64,000 bases of DNA from Persicitalea sp964500445 (GTDB taxonomy: Bacteria; Bacteroidota; Bacteroidia; Cytophagales; Spirosomataceae): the NCBI GenBank assembly GCA_964500445.1, contig CAZCOG010000034.1, forward strand, positions 8,848 through 72,847. Reading direction: 5' to 3'. This document shows, piece by piece, positions 7,152 to 16,029 of this stretch. The translations under genes and the position numbers were made by a program. The notes beneath the pieces are model-generated. The model did not search any database. It was not told the origin of the DNA and saw only the letters and a list, made by a program, of their open reading frames with translations. Numbering within the stretch: the stretch's first letter is position 1; the number at the start of each line of letters is the position of its first letter.

Positions 7152-9365
7152 TTACTCCACCGGCGCGCTGATCACGCCCACCCACCTACCCATCCAGTAA
7201 GGCAATAGCCAGATGTCACCCGCGCTGTTTTCGGAAGAGCCGTTGTTTTTGCTTTTACTATCCAGCTGAAAAGTATTGGCATTGTGCCGCCGGATGGGGC
7301 GCTCATCGGGCGGAAGTACTTCGGCGGTAGTTTGGCCTCGGAAATTAGGTTCGATCAATGTTATATCCTGACGGTGGCTGTTCTCTACATCCCAGTTGAT
7401 CAGGTCGAGCGGGTATTCTTTCAAGTACCAGACAGCTTCCGGCAGGTCGAAGTTGGGTGTTCCCGTCAGGGCCGTGAAAATATTCCAGGCACCTTCCTTC
7501 TCGGGGCGCTCGGCCTGCCAGTGATCGATAATGGCTTCTTTGTACTTGGCCCGCAAAGTATCGTTGAAGGCGTAACGGTACAAGCCCCAGTAGCCCACGA
7601 AGTACATCTCGTCGTCGGAGTGGTTCCAGCCTTCCGACAGGTTCTGGGCAAGGGCGCCTGCTTCGTCGGTGGCTTTTCCGATTTTGCTCATCGGGCGCAT
7701 CAGATTTTCCAGATAGCCATGCTTTTGCAGCAATTCCATAGCCTTCTCCTTGTATTTTTCTTTTTTGGTAAAATGGTAAGCCGTTTGCAGCATGGCCGTA
7801 ATGTTGGACGAATTCAGCTTCCGATCGCCGATATTAGTCGGAAAGCCATTGACGTAAGCCGGGTTCCACTTGCCCCACTGGGTAGGCTTGCCATCATAGT
7901 CGATTAAGTACAGGTCATGGTCGAGGATGTGACCCATGAGGGTATCGATGAGCGCGATGGAGCGCTGCTTCAGGTCAGGATCATCGATCAGCTCGGCCAT
8001 CGCGCCGAAGGCAAAAATATGGCCAATGGCCTCGTCGCTGCTCGTAGTTGCCTTCCAGTCCCACTCGGGGTTATCGGAATGCTGCCAGCGATCCGGGTCG
8101 GATAGTTGATCGATGTACCCCCGCCGCTCGAAGGAGCGCGACGGAAAACCCGCTATCGGGTTGATGGTGTAAAGCCGCTCCATAGCGTCCAGCGACTCGC
8201 GGCAGTTTTGCAGTGCTTCGGGGTCTTTGGTGACCTTGTATCGGAAAATTTCGCCGCCGAGGTACATAGACGTCCAAAGCCCGTCGTTGTCTGAGTCAGC
8301 CAGATAACCCGTGGCAAGATTACCTTTTTCCATCCGGCTAAGCGTGGCATTGAAGCCATTTCGGATGTGCCGCGTCCTGACCTGCTTTTCGTAGTACATT
8401 GCCTTATCGCGCAATCTCATAGGTTTAAATTTTATCTCGGCCAAACCCGATTTTGTCAGGATCAAGACCGAATTTTCCGGGCCTTCGGCGATGTCGACTA
8501 CCTCGTTACCCGGCAGCCAGCGTTCGCCGTAGTAGTAGTCAATTTTGCCCTGATCATCGACGGCAAAGGCTCCCTGCGAAGTACCAAACCAGGTCTTGTC
8601 ACCAATGACCTTCACCGCCGTGATATCCGTGGCAGGTAGTTTGTTTTTCAATACGGCATTCTTCGTCGCAAGATTCCATTCCTGATAACCTTCCGAAGTA
8701 CCCACTACAACTTTGGAATTATCGTCGACGTCAAAAGCGGTAAATTTCTTTCCACTCAGCACCTCGGTCAATTCCAGGGTAGCGGGCGTAAAAGTATGTA
8801 GCCCCAACTTTGTCAATACCCAAAACCGCATTTTCTGGGGCTGGTACTTTATGTCGAGCACATCCGCCACATTTTCCTGCCATACTTTCTTGTTATTTAC
8901 CCGAAAAACCAGTTTCTGCCCATCCGAAACGAGAAAGGCAAAATCTTCCCCTCCCGCAAAGTGTCTGGCATCGGCCATTCCGTGCTCATCATACAGGCTT
9001 CCCGCCCAGGCATCGCTCAGAACGGCTTTGTTGCTCAGGAACACAAATTGATTTTGGTATGAGTCCAGATCACTTAGCTGTTTATCTCTGATAAAGCGGT
9101 ATCGACCGTCCGGCACAATAGTACCGGGATACAGAAATTGTCCGCCGTGGGGCTGCAGCAAACCTCCCGAAGACAAAATCTTGATCACGCCATTGCGGTC
9201 AGCGCGCACTTTTTGAAGTTCAATACTGGGAGAATCAAGGTAGTACTTCACGCTATAATCCTGCTGAAAAGGCTTGTCCTGGTAGGTGCGCTGGGCGAAG
9301 GATTCATGGATTAGCAAGAAGATTGCTGTCAGACATACTAGTAGTTTTAGAAGAGTTTTTCGCAT
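7152..9365 (-). CDS. Secreted two-domain protein: beta-propeller-like N-half, alpha/alpha-barrel C-half
   Basis: No named family is certain. A signal peptide (about residues 1-24, ending HESFAQ) leads to a 737-residue protein. Residues about 30-330 show repeated beta-blade-like segments (for example VLTKLGLHTF, VVVGTSEGYQEW, TWFGTSQGAF) as in two-component-type propellers. Residues about 340-720 are helical with WDWKATTSSDEAIGH, YVNGFPTNIGDRKLNSSN and HWQAERPEKEGAWN, resembling six-hairpin (alpha/alpha) glycosidase or epimerase folds. A periplasmic or surface role in glycan processing is plausible but unproven. The next leftward gene (10039-11238) is a sialidase-type propeller, with the toxin-antitoxin pair in between. 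Confidence 0.6.
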   Translation of the reverse strand: MRKTLLKLLVCLTAIFLLIHESFAQRTYQDKPFQQDYSVKYYLDSPSIELQKVRADRNGVIKILSSGGLLQPHGGQFLYPGTIVPDGRYRFIRDKQLSDLDSYQNQFVFLSNKAVLSDAWAGSLYDEHGMADARHFAGGEDFAFLVSDGQKLVFRVNNKKVWQENVADVLDIKYQPQKMRFWVLTKLGLHTFTPATLELTEVLSGKKFTAFDVDDNSKVVVGTSEGYQEWNLATKNAVLKNKLPATDITAVKVIGDKTWFGTSQGAFAVDDQGKIDYYYGERWLPGNEVVDIAEGPENSVLILTKSGLAEIKFKPMRLRDKAMYYEKQVRTRHIRNGFNATLSRMEKGNLATGYLADSDNDGLWTSMYLGGEIFRYKVTKDPEALQNCRESLDAMERLYTINPIAGFPSRSFERRGYIDQLSDPDRWQHSDNPEWDWKATTSSDEAIGHIFAFGAMAELIDDPDLKQRSIALIDTLMGHILDHDLYLIDYDGKPTQWGKWNPAYVNGFPTNIGDRKLNSSNITAMLQTAYHFTKKEKYKEKAMELLQKHGYLENLMRPMSKIGKATDEAGALAQNLSEGWNHSDDEMYFVGYWGLYRYAFNDTLRAKYKEAIIDHWQAERPEKEGAWNIFTALTGTPNFDLPEAVWYLKEYPLDLINWDVENSHRQDITLIEPNFRGQTTAEVLPPDERPIRRHNANTFQLDSKSKNNGSSENSAGDIWLLPYWMGRWVGVISAPVE

Positions 9366-9376
9366 GGTAACTGGTA

Positions 9377-9404
9377 TTGATAAAATTGTAAAAAGCTATA
9401 TTTG
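9377..9404 (+). promoter_or_regulatory. Promoter of the DUF433/DUF5615 pair
   Basis: TTG at 9377-9379 and TATATTTG at 9397-9404 are separated by 17 bp, and the -7 box is an exact consensus match. The predicted start, about 9411, is only about 8 nt before the ATG at 9419, so the message would be almost leaderless. The box lies within the short gap to the divergent gene at 9365. Confidence 0.65.
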
Positions 9405-9418
9405 TAAAAAATGAACCT

Positions 9419-9667
9419 ATGAATTGGCAAGATCACATTCATTCTGACCCCGGAATAATTGGTGGCAAACCGGTAATAAAAGGCACCCGACTTTCGGTCG
9501 AGTTTATCTTGGAGCGACTCGCCGATGGGTGGAGCGTGCAAACGATTTTGGAAAATTATCCTCGCCTTACCCACGAATCGATACTGGCAGTTTATGCTTA
9601 TTTACTTGAAATTGCCAAAGATGGAGTGCTCTACAACCCTCCTGCATCGTTCAAACAAGCCTCATGA
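9419..9667 (+). CDS. DUF433 antitoxin
   Basis: An 82-residue protein of the DUF433 family, DNA-binding antitoxins of type II systems. The diagnostic N-terminal segment is present: HIHSDPGIIGGKPVIKGTRL, then SVEFILERLADGWSVQTILENYPRLTHESI, the helix-turn-helix that is expected to bind the promoter at 9377-9404 and autoregulate it. Its stop codon overlaps the start of the toxin gene (ATGA at 9664-9667), which indicates translational coupling. Antitoxin and toxin are expected to form a complex in the cytosol. Confidence 0.88.
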   Translation: MNWQDHIHSDPGIIGGKPVIKGTRLSVEFILERLADGWSVQTILENYPRLTHESILAVYAYLLEIAKDGVLYNPPASFKQAS

Positions 9668-10020
9668 AGTGGCTGGCTGACGAAAATTTTCCTTTGGCTT
9701 CATATAAATTACTTCTTGCCTCCGGATTAGATATAAAACATGTCGGGATAGACTGGCCCAGCGTGTTGGATGTAAATGTTGTTGAAATAGCGCTTTCCCA
9801 AAACCGTATTATCCTCACCTTTGATAGTGATTTCGGTGAACTGATATTTAAATATGGTTATTCTGCGCTGGGCGTTGTCTATTTCCGATTGGTCGGAATT
9901 TTACCAACCGAACCCGCAAATATTCTTCTTGAACTAATTGCCGCAAACTACCCATTTGAGAAATATTTAACCGTAATCAGTGCTAGTGGTATTCGGCAAC
10001 GGGCCCTGCCCAGGTTATAA
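9664..10020 (+). CDS. DUF5615 PIN-like toxin
   Basis: A 118-residue DUF5615 protein, the PIN-like ribonuclease partner of DUF433 antitoxins. Acidic residues expected for the metal site are visible in WLADENFP (near the N-terminus) and in ILTFDSDFGEL (about residues 55-65), with a conserved downstream strand GVVYFRLVG. The order (antitoxin first), the 4-bp overlap and the family pairing support a type II module. Growth inhibition through RNA cleavage is the family expectation and has not been shown here. The gene ends 18 bp before the convergent sialidase-like gene. Confidence 0.88.
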   Translation: MKWLADENFPLASYKLLLASGLDIKHVGIDWPSVLDVNVVEIALSQNRIILTFDSDFGELIFKYGYSALGVVYFRLVGILPTEPANILLELIAANYPFEKYLTVISASGIRQRALPRL

Positions 10021-10038
10021 ATAGTTGCGTGTTTTTTT

Positions 10039-11238
10039 CTATTTTCGCTTGATTTCCTTCGGGTCGGCCACTACGTACTTGATCGCCTCCTTTTTCCCGT
10101 CCAGGCTATACGAATACGTGATCCGCAGCAGCCCGTCCGCGCCCTGCGTCAGGCAGGGATAGGAAAAACTACCCTGGTCTTTCGGTTCGTTTTCCAGGTA
10201 CGTTTTCCACTTCCACGATTGGCCTTCGTCGTCGGATAGAAATAACGCCAGCCGATAGCGGCCATCCACGATGTCGTTGCCCACGAAGGCCCAGCTGCCG
10301 TCGTTCAGAGTCAGCACGGCCACGCTCGCCGTGTTGGGGATCTCTGTTTTGGTAGCTGCCGACCAGCTTTGTCCGCCATCCTCCGACTCGCTTACCTGCA
10401 CCCGCGTGGGCCAGTCGCCACTGTCACGGAGGTAAGCGACCAGGTGCCCATTTTTCTTTTGGACCAAAGCGGGCTGAATCGGCCCGCGTCCCACCAGCGG
10501 TAGGCTCGGTAGCCAGGTAGTTCCGTCGTCATTCGAGATAGCCATAAGCGAAAAGTTAAAGCCATCGGAGTACAGCGGCAGGACGATTTTGCGGTCTTCC
10601 AGCAAAAGCGGCTTGATGCGGGTCATCCAGCCCGTGCTGCGTTTGGCGGGGTCGGTAGCCGCTTCGGCAATCATCGCATCGTAGCGCGGGGCGTACTCCG
10701 ACCAGCCGCGCGGTAGTTCCGGCATGGCTTTTAGCTTAGCTGCTACTTCCGTGGCAAACGAACCGTCGGGTTTGAGCAGGATGTTGTCCTGCCAATTCCA
10801 GACGGGCGCTCCGTCCTTATTATATTCGGTAGAAGTACGAAGCCGCAGGATCGAGTGTTCCCAGCGGTTGGCCTGCACCGCAATCCACACCAGAAACAGC
10901 TTTTTATCGTGATTTAGAAAAAGTACCGGGTTGCAGTCCGGGATGTGCGGCGTGTCAGCCATCAGGAAAGGCGACGACCATTGCTTGGACCCTTTTTTCA
11001 GCCGCGCCCCCATGATCCGCACGTCATCGGCAGATCTTTCGCCACTGCCCTGAAACCAGGCCGCGAGTTGGTCGCCGTTGGGTAGTTCCACCAGACTACT
11101 GCCATGGGTATGGTCTTCCTGCGGGGTAAAAATCAGTACTTCGGAAATTTTGGGAGTAGCCGTCAGGGAGGCTTGCCCGTGCGAGCCGAAGCCCGCCGTG
11201 ACCAGGAGTATAAATAGAAGGAGTGTTTTGTTATGCAT
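10039..11238 (-). CDS. Secreted sialidase-family (BNR-repeat) protein
   Basis: This 399-residue secreted six-bladed-propeller protein of the exo-sialidase/neuraminidase-like superfamily has a signal peptide (ILLVTAGFGSHGQ). BNR/Asp-box-like motifs are visible as SNDDGTTWLPSLP, SESEDGGQSWSAA and LSDDEGQSWKWK. The segment HTHGSSLVELPNGDQLAAWFQGSGE matches the first blade of 'sialidase-like' enzymes found near glycan-use genes. Whether it cleaves sialic acid or another sugar is uncertain, because many family members act on other uronic or deoxy sugars. ATG at 11238 is preferred over the TTG at 11253 because it begins the signal peptide directly. Confidence 0.8.
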   Translation of the reverse strand: MHNKTLLLFILLVTAGFGSHGQASLTATPKISEVLIFTPQEDHTHGSSLVELPNGDQLAAWFQGSGERSADDVRIMGARLKKGSKQWSSPFLMADTPHIPDCNPVLFLNHDKKLFLVWIAVQANRWEHSILRLRTSTEYNKDGAPVWNWQDNILLKPDGSFATEVAAKLKAMPELPRGWSEYAPRYDAMIAEAATDPAKRSTGWMTRIKPLLLEDRKIVLPLYSDGFNFSLMAISNDDGTTWLPSLPLVGRGPIQPALVQKKNGHLVAYLRDSGDWPTRVQVSESEDGGQSWSAATKTEIPNTASVAVLTLNDGSWAFVGNDIVDGRYRLALFLSDDEGQSWKWKTYLENEPKDQGSFSYPCLTQGADGLLRITYSYSLDGKKEAIKYVVADPKEIKRK

Positions 11239-11510
11239 AAAGCGATGGCTCAATTTCCGGTTTTATTACGCTTAACCGAGCAGTTTGGGCTATCAGAAAA
11301 TTAACAAAATGGCAATATAGACGGGCCGCAGATTACGCTGAGATTATGAAATCGGCGATTTGCGTAAAATGAGGATAGATTAACGCAAAATGCGACGTTC
11401 CTTGTTTTGGAAACTGGTAAATTTAGGTTCCTAAACATAAAATGGCTTGGATAAACGAGTGTTCTATCCCGCTGTCCCTTAAACCTATCGTCAATAAAAC
11501 CTCCCTTGAC

Positions 11511-12050
11511 ATGAATCAGCCCGACGCCCTCCTTCTCCAGAAGATTATCGACGGCAACCGAAGTGCTTTCGGCACCCTTTATCAGTATTACCGGAAGCCC
11601 GCGCTACGATTTTGTATTACGCTTCTCAAAGATGAGGCAGAAGCCGAGAATGTACTTCACGAGGTGTTTCTGAAAATATGGGAAAGGAAAGAGCAGATCA
11701 ATCCCGATCTGAATTTCAACTCCTATTTATTTACCTGTCTGCGAAACTACGCCTTCGATCATTTCAAGAGAATGGAGAAAGACCGCAGATTGCGGGAGCG
11801 GTATCTACAGCAAATGGCTCACCAACTACCCGAAGAACTGGAAGACAAAAACGAGCAGTTCCAGCTTCTGGACGAGGTAGTCGGCAACCTGTCCGAGAAG
11901 CGGAAGCAGGTACTTTTGCTCAATGTCTACGAAGAAAAGTCGTATCAGGAAATCGCCGAGCTGATGCACATATCCAAAAACACCGTAAAAAATCAACTGG
12001 TCAAAGCCCGTCAGATTCTGCGTGATCAGTTTTCGGTAGCATTTGCCTGA
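11511..12050 (+). CDS. ECF sigma factor, Bacteroidota expansion family
   Basis: A 179-residue extracytoplasmic-function sigma-70 factor. Region 2 contains FGTLYQYYRKPALRFC and ENVLHEVFLKIWERKE (core and -10 recognition), then NSYLFTCLRNYAFDHFKRME. Region 4 contains LSEKRKQVLLLNVYEEKSYQEIAELMHISKNTVKNQL (-35 recognition HTH; read in parts). Bacteroidota ECFs of this group usually pair with a FecR anti-sigma and a SusC-type receptor. Here the next ORF is only a short FecR-N-like peptide and the receptor is the SusC at 12524. The start at ATG 11511 is chosen by alignment to the family (MNQPDALLLQKI); upstream in-frame codons are unlike any sigma factor. Confidence 0.93.
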   Translation: MNQPDALLLQKIIDGNRSAFGTLYQYYRKPALRFCITLLKDEAEAENVLHEVFLKIWERKEQINPDLNFNSYLFTCLRNYAFDHFKRMEKDRRLRERYLQQMAHQLPEELEDKNEQFQLLDEVVGNLSEKRKQVLLLNVYEEKSYQEIAELMHISKNTVKNQLVKARQILRDQFSVAFA

Positions 12051-12103
12051 ACGCAGACTACTTTGCCAAGTACCCGAATATCGTTCATGGGTCAAGTGCG
12101 ACT

Positions 12104-12136
12104 TTGATTTTTTGAGAAAATAACCGCTTATTTTTA
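12104..12136 (+). promoter_or_regulatory. Candidate promoter upstream of the orphan ORF and susC
   Basis: TTG at 12104-12106 and TATTTTTA at 12129-12136 (one mismatch to TAnnTTTG) are separated by 22 bp. The predicted start lies near 12143. If used, the leader would begin just before the hairpin at 12156-12188. ECF-dependent promoters have other signals that I cannot recognise here. Confidence 0.35.
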
Positions 12137-12155
12137 GTCCTTTCGGGCATAATTC

Positions 12156-12188
12156 CTGATTCCGATGAAGCTCATTCGTCGGAATCAG
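12156..12188. repeat. Stem-loop after the sigma-factor gene
   Basis: CTGATTCCGATGAA (12156-12169) pairs with TTCGTCGGAATCAG (12175-12188) over 14 positions with a single G-U pair, enclosing a 5-nt loop. No T-run follows. It may be a 5'-leader hairpin of the susC message or a 3'-end stabiliser of the sigma-factor message. Confidence 0.65.
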
Positions 12189-12321
12189 TCAGCGTCCCCC
12201 TACCCCGGCTCCACCCTGGCATCGTATCAGCTTGCCATAAATTAACATAAAGAAAATATTGACCCAATAGTCCGATTGATCGGCTGGCTAGTATTATGTG
12301 TAAACCAGCAAATTAGAACGG

Positions 12322-12495
12322 ATGCCGCCGCATGATAGAGCTATTCACCTGATTGAAAAGCTAGTCAGAAATGCTCTGTCGGAAGAGGAATTGAACGAAC
12401 TCCTCGCCAACATCGGGCAACAGGAGATGACCGCTGAGTACTCTCTTTTGCTGGAAAAATACTTTTACGGATTGCTTACCAAGGACCAAGAATAA
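12322..12495 (+). CDS. 57-residue orphan ORF resembling the cytoplasmic N-terminus of FecR anti-sigma factors
   Basis: The reading frame ATG 12322 to TAA 12495 encodes a mostly helical peptide. Its core, LIEKLVRNALSEEELNELLA then YSLLLEKYFYGLL, has the spacing of the cytoplasmic sigma-binding domain of Bacteroidota FecR proteins. It ends before the place where FecR would have a transmembrane helix, and has no periplasmic FecR domain. It sits between the ECF sigma gene and susC, 28 nt upstream of the latter, in the same direction. It could be a soluble mini anti-sigma factor, a relic of a deleted fecR, or an unrelated small protein. FecR resemblance is by eye only. Too short for default gene callers. 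Confidence 0.5.
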   Translation: MPPHDRAIHLIEKLVRNALSEEELNELLANIGQQEMTAEYSLLLEKYFYGLLTKDQE

Positions 12496-12523
12496 TTTTT
12501 CACACTCAAACCAATCGAATGCT

Positions 12524-15500
12524 ATGAAAACAGGATTACTTCTTTATTTAAGGGCCGGGTTTGCGACCGCCCTGCTACTGGCGCTGAGCGTGTCGGTAGC
12601 CCTGGCGGCAGCCCCGCTTCCTGCCCGAACCATCCAGGGGACGGTCACCTCACAGGCCGATGGCTCCACGCTCGCCGGAGTCAACATTGTATTGAAAGGT
12701 ACCCAGGTGGGTACTTCCACAGATGCCTCGGGTAATTTTTCATTATCGGTGCCTGACAACGGAGCTACGCTGGTCTTTTCTTTCATTGGCTATGTATCTC
12801 AGGAAGTACCCGTCGGCAACAGGAGTGTACTAAATATCGCCCTGGCTGAAAGCGCCGAAAATTTGCAGGAAGTGGTCGTGACAGCCCTGGGCATCAAGCG
12901 CGACGAGCGTTCACTGGGCTACTCGGTGGGCAAAGTGGACGGCAAGGACCTGAGCCGGGTGGCGCAGGAAAACGTCCTCAACGGCCTGGCCGGCAAAGTA
13001 CCGGGCGTAACGATCAGCAGCACGGGTGGCGCGGGGTCGTCGGTCAGCATGGTGATCCGGGGCGCGACCTCGCTCAGCAACGACAATCAGCCTTTGTTCG
13101 TGATCGACGGAGTACCCATTACCAACACGCTCAACAACGTGAGCCAAATCGGTAGCGACAACCGGGTGGACTATGGCAACGCCATTTCGGATTTAAATCC
13201 TGATGACGTGGAAAGCGTCTCGATTCTGAAAGGTCCCAGCGCAGCGGCACTTTATGGCTCACGGGCAGGCAATGGGGTGGTACTCATAACGACCAAGAAT
13301 GGCTCCAATGCCAAGAAGATGACGGTTAACATTTCATCCAACACAGTTTTTGAAAAACCCTATAAATTCCTTGATTTCCATTCAAGATTCGCGACCGGCG
13401 TGTTGCCTTTCACGCCCGATAACAACCCCTATCCTGGCGGGGTACTTCAAATCGATGAAGGCTCAGCGGGAGGCTCAGGTCCCGAGCTGGACAGAGGATA
13501 TAAAGCCATTCAGTGGAATAGCCCGAAAGATGCCAGCGGCAAGCCCATTCCGACGGAACTGGTATCCCACCCCAACAACGTGCGCAACTTTGTGCAAACG
13601 GGCATCACGACTACCAACGGCGTATCGATTGCCAACAGCAGCGACCGGGTGACCTACCGCTTATCCTATTCCAATCTGCAAAACAAGGGGATTATTCCCA
13701 ACTCCGACCTTTTCAAGAATTCGCTGGCGTTGAATTCTACCTTGAAGCTGAGTGAAAAACTGCAGCTGAGCACGATGGTAGATGTAAGCCGCAACAACTC
13801 CAACAACCGCCCGGCCGGAAACCGGGGTACTAACCCCATGCAGTGGGCCTACGCGGTGTCGCCGCATATCGACATCCTGGACCTGAAAAACTACTGGGTG
13901 CCGGGCCAGGAAGGCCTACAGCAGAAAACACAGTCGATTGGCAATTACAACAACCCCTATTTCCTGGCCTACGAAGTCAATAACAGCTTTGTGCGCGACC
14001 GGGTATTTGGCAACATGAAGGCCGACTACCAGATTACCCCCGAACTTAGCCTGATGGGACGTATTTCTCTGGACACTTATTCCGAACAGCGCGAAACCAA
14101 AATCGGCAACAGCTACACCGGTGAGCCCCGGGGTGCTTACGGTATCATCGACCTGCAACGCTTCGAACGCAACGCCGACTTCCTGGCTACCTATACCAAG
14201 CCACTGGGCGATTTCCACCTATCGGTATCCGCCGGGGGTAATAGCCGCTACCAGAAAACATCGGACGTGAGTAATGCCAGCAAAACCAAGTCGGGTTTGG
14301 TGATTCCGGGTCTGTTTACGTTGCAGAATATCTCCCAAGCCAACATTCAATACAGCAGCTATAAAACCCAGCGCGCTGTGTACAGTGTGTACGGACTGGC
14401 CAACTTCGGCTATAAGGATATGGTGTACCTTGATGTAACGGCCCGCAACGACTGGTCGAGCACGCTGCCTAAGGCAAATCGCTCTTACTTCTATCCTTCG
14501 GCTTCATTGAGTGTGTTGCTGAATGAAATGATCCCATTCTCCAATACAGTAAATCTCCTGAAAATTCGCGGTGGGGTAGCGCAGGTAGGTAACGACACCA
14601 ACCCCTATTCGCTGCTGAATACCCTGGGCAACGCCGAAGCCTGGGGCGACATCACGCGGTTGACCAAGTCGGGCAATATTCTGTTGCCTGACCTGAAACC
14701 CGAAATTGCTACTTCGTACGAAGCGGGTGTCGACCTGGCGATGTTCCGCAACAGGCTGCGCGTATCGGGTACCTATTACATGGTGGAGAACCGCAACCAG
14801 ATTATCCCCACAAAACTACCCCCTTCCAGCGGCTTTACGACCAAAAATATCAACGCCGGCTTGCTGGTCAGCAAAGGGATTGAGATAGCCGTAGGAGGTA
14901 CCCCCATCGACAAGAACGGCTGGCGGCTCGACATCAATACCAATATCTCCCGCAATACTACCACCATTAAAGAATTGTCGGACGGCCTGGAATTCTATAC
15001 CCTCTGGACCGATGCCAAAGGCGGTGCCTGGACGTACGTAGGCGAGAAAATCGGTGATATTTATGATTCGGAACTGGTAACGGTAACTGACAAAACTTCC
15101 CCCTACTTTGGTTATCCGATTCTGGATAATGACGGGTCCTGGCAAAGTATCAAAGCCAGCAATACCCGGAGCAAAATCGGCAATTTCAACCCCAAATTCA
15201 TCATGGGTGGTCAAGTAGCATTAGCCTATAAAGCCTTTACGCTGAACATGTCCTTCGACTGGCGCCACGGCGGCGATTTCGTTTCGCAAACTTACCGTTA
15301 CGGAGAGTCGGATCTGAAAACGCAGCGCTTTCTCGACAACCTCATCAACCCCAACGGGCTGAGCGGCGATGCGCTGGCTAGTTATTTGAAAGCCAATGCC
15401 GACGAGTTGATTAAAGTCAACGGCAATAAGTTCAACATAGTAGGCGGACCAACCGCTGAGTACGGCGGCTATCCTTTCGAATATGGCGGCAATACCTATC

Positions 15501-15922
15501 CCTACGCGGTTTTCAATCCGGGCGTTATTGCCCAGTACAACGCCGAAGGCGACATTGTGGGCTACACCGAAAACCTCGGCGGCCCCGGCACCAAGTACAT
15601 TCCCTACGGCGACAACTACCCCTGGGACTTTACGCGGGCCGCTACCTTCGATGCTTCCTTTGTAAAAATGCGTGAGATTTCGCTGGCCTACAATTTACCC
15701 GGCGCGCTGACTAAAAAGCTCAAAATGCAGAACGCCAGTGTCGCCGTGTACAGCCGCAACATTATCCTGTGGACTAAAGCCAAAATCGGCGTAGATCCTG
15801 AGATGGCTTTCCAGCAGGAATCGGGCGCGCAGGCCGGTACCCAGTTCAAGCAGGGGATCGAGCGCTACAACGTAATTCCCTGGGTAATGCCCGTGGGTGT
15901 GAAGCTTAATTTGACATTTTAA
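12524..15922 (+). CDS. SusC/RagA-family TonB-dependent outer-membrane transporter
   Basis: A 1132-residue outer-membrane importer that works with the SusD lipoprotein downstream and is powered by TonB. In order: signal peptide (about 1-29), carboxypeptidase-regulatory-like domain (IQGTVTSQADGSTLAGVNIV, about 37-115), TonB-box region LQEVVVTALGIKRD, plug domain with NGLAGKVPGV, PLFVIDGVPI and LYGSRAGNGVVLITTK (about 140-260), then the beta barrel ending in VKLNLTF with the usual terminal Phe. There is no STN signalling domain at the N-terminus, so it is not built to signal to a FecR. The neighbouring hydrolases suggest a lipid- or phosphate-containing substrate; this is inferred. Confidence 0.95.
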   Translation: MKTGLLLYLRAGFATALLLALSVSVALAAAPLPARTIQGTVTSQADGSTLAGVNIVLKGTQVGTSTDASGNFSLSVPDNGATLVFSFIGYVSQEVPVGNRSVLNIALAESAENLQEVVVTALGIKRDERSLGYSVGKVDGKDLSRVAQENVLNGLAGKVPGVTISSTGGAGSSVSMVIRGATSLSNDNQPLFVIDGVPITNTLNNVSQIGSDNRVDYGNAISDLNPDDVESVSILKGPSAAALYGSRAGNGVVLITTKNGSNAKKMTVNISSNTVFEKPYKFLDFHSRFATGVLPFTPDNNPYPGGVLQIDEGSAGGSGPELDRGYKAIQWNSPKDASGKPIPTELVSHPNNVRNFVQTGITTTNGVSIANSSDRVTYRLSYSNLQNKGIIPNSDLFKNSLALNSTLKLSEKLQLSTMVDVSRNNSNNRPAGNRGTNPMQWAYAVSPHIDILDLKNYWVPGQEGLQQKTQSIGNYNNPYFLAYEVNNSFVRDRVFGNMKADYQITPELSLMGRISLDTYSEQRETKIGNSYTGEPRGAYGIIDLQRFERNADFLATYTKPLGDFHLSVSAGGNSRYQKTSDVSNASKTKSGLVIPGLFTLQNISQANIQYSSYKTQRAVYSVYGLANFGYKDMVYLDVTARNDWSSTLPKANRSYFYPSASLSVLLNEMIPFSNTVNLLKIRGGVAQVGNDTNPYSLLNTLGNAEAWGDITRLTKSGNILLPDLKPEIATSYEAGVDLAMFRNRLRVSGTYYMVENRNQIIPTKLPPSSGFTTKNINAGLLVSKGIEIAVGGTPIDKNGWRLDINTNISRNTTTIKELSDGLEFYTLWTDAKGGAWTYVGEKIGDIYDSELVTVTDKTSPYFGYPILDNDGSWQSIKASNTRSKIGNFNPKFIMGGQVALAYKAFTLNMSFDWRHGGDFVSQTYRYGESDLKTQRFLDNLINPNGLSGDALASYLKANADELIKVNGNKFNIVGGPTAEYGGYPFEYGGNTYPYAVFNPGVIAQYNAEGDIVGYTENLGGPGTKYIPYGDNYPWDFTRAATFDASFVKMREISLAYNLPGALTKKLKMQNASVAVYSRNIILWTKAKIGVDPEMAFQQESGAQAGTQFKQGIERYNVIPWVMPVGVKLNLTF

Positions 15923-15930
15923 ATGAGATA

Positions 15931-16013
15931 CCAGATTCTGGATAGTAGATACCGGACTATTTATTCTGAAAAAAAACTCAGGATTAAGCATCCAGAATCT
16001 AGCATCCAGAATC
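15931..16013. repeat. Intergenic inverted and direct repeat between susC and susD
   Basis: AGATTCTGGAT (15933-15943) is the exact reverse complement of ATCCAGAATCT (15990-16000). The right arm is also repeated directly: AGCATCCAGAATC at 15987-15999 and 16001-16013. The whole 107-bp gap between the paired transporter genes is made of such words. It has no T-run. Confidence 0.75.
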
Positions 16014-16029
16014 CAAAATCCTTTCAATC

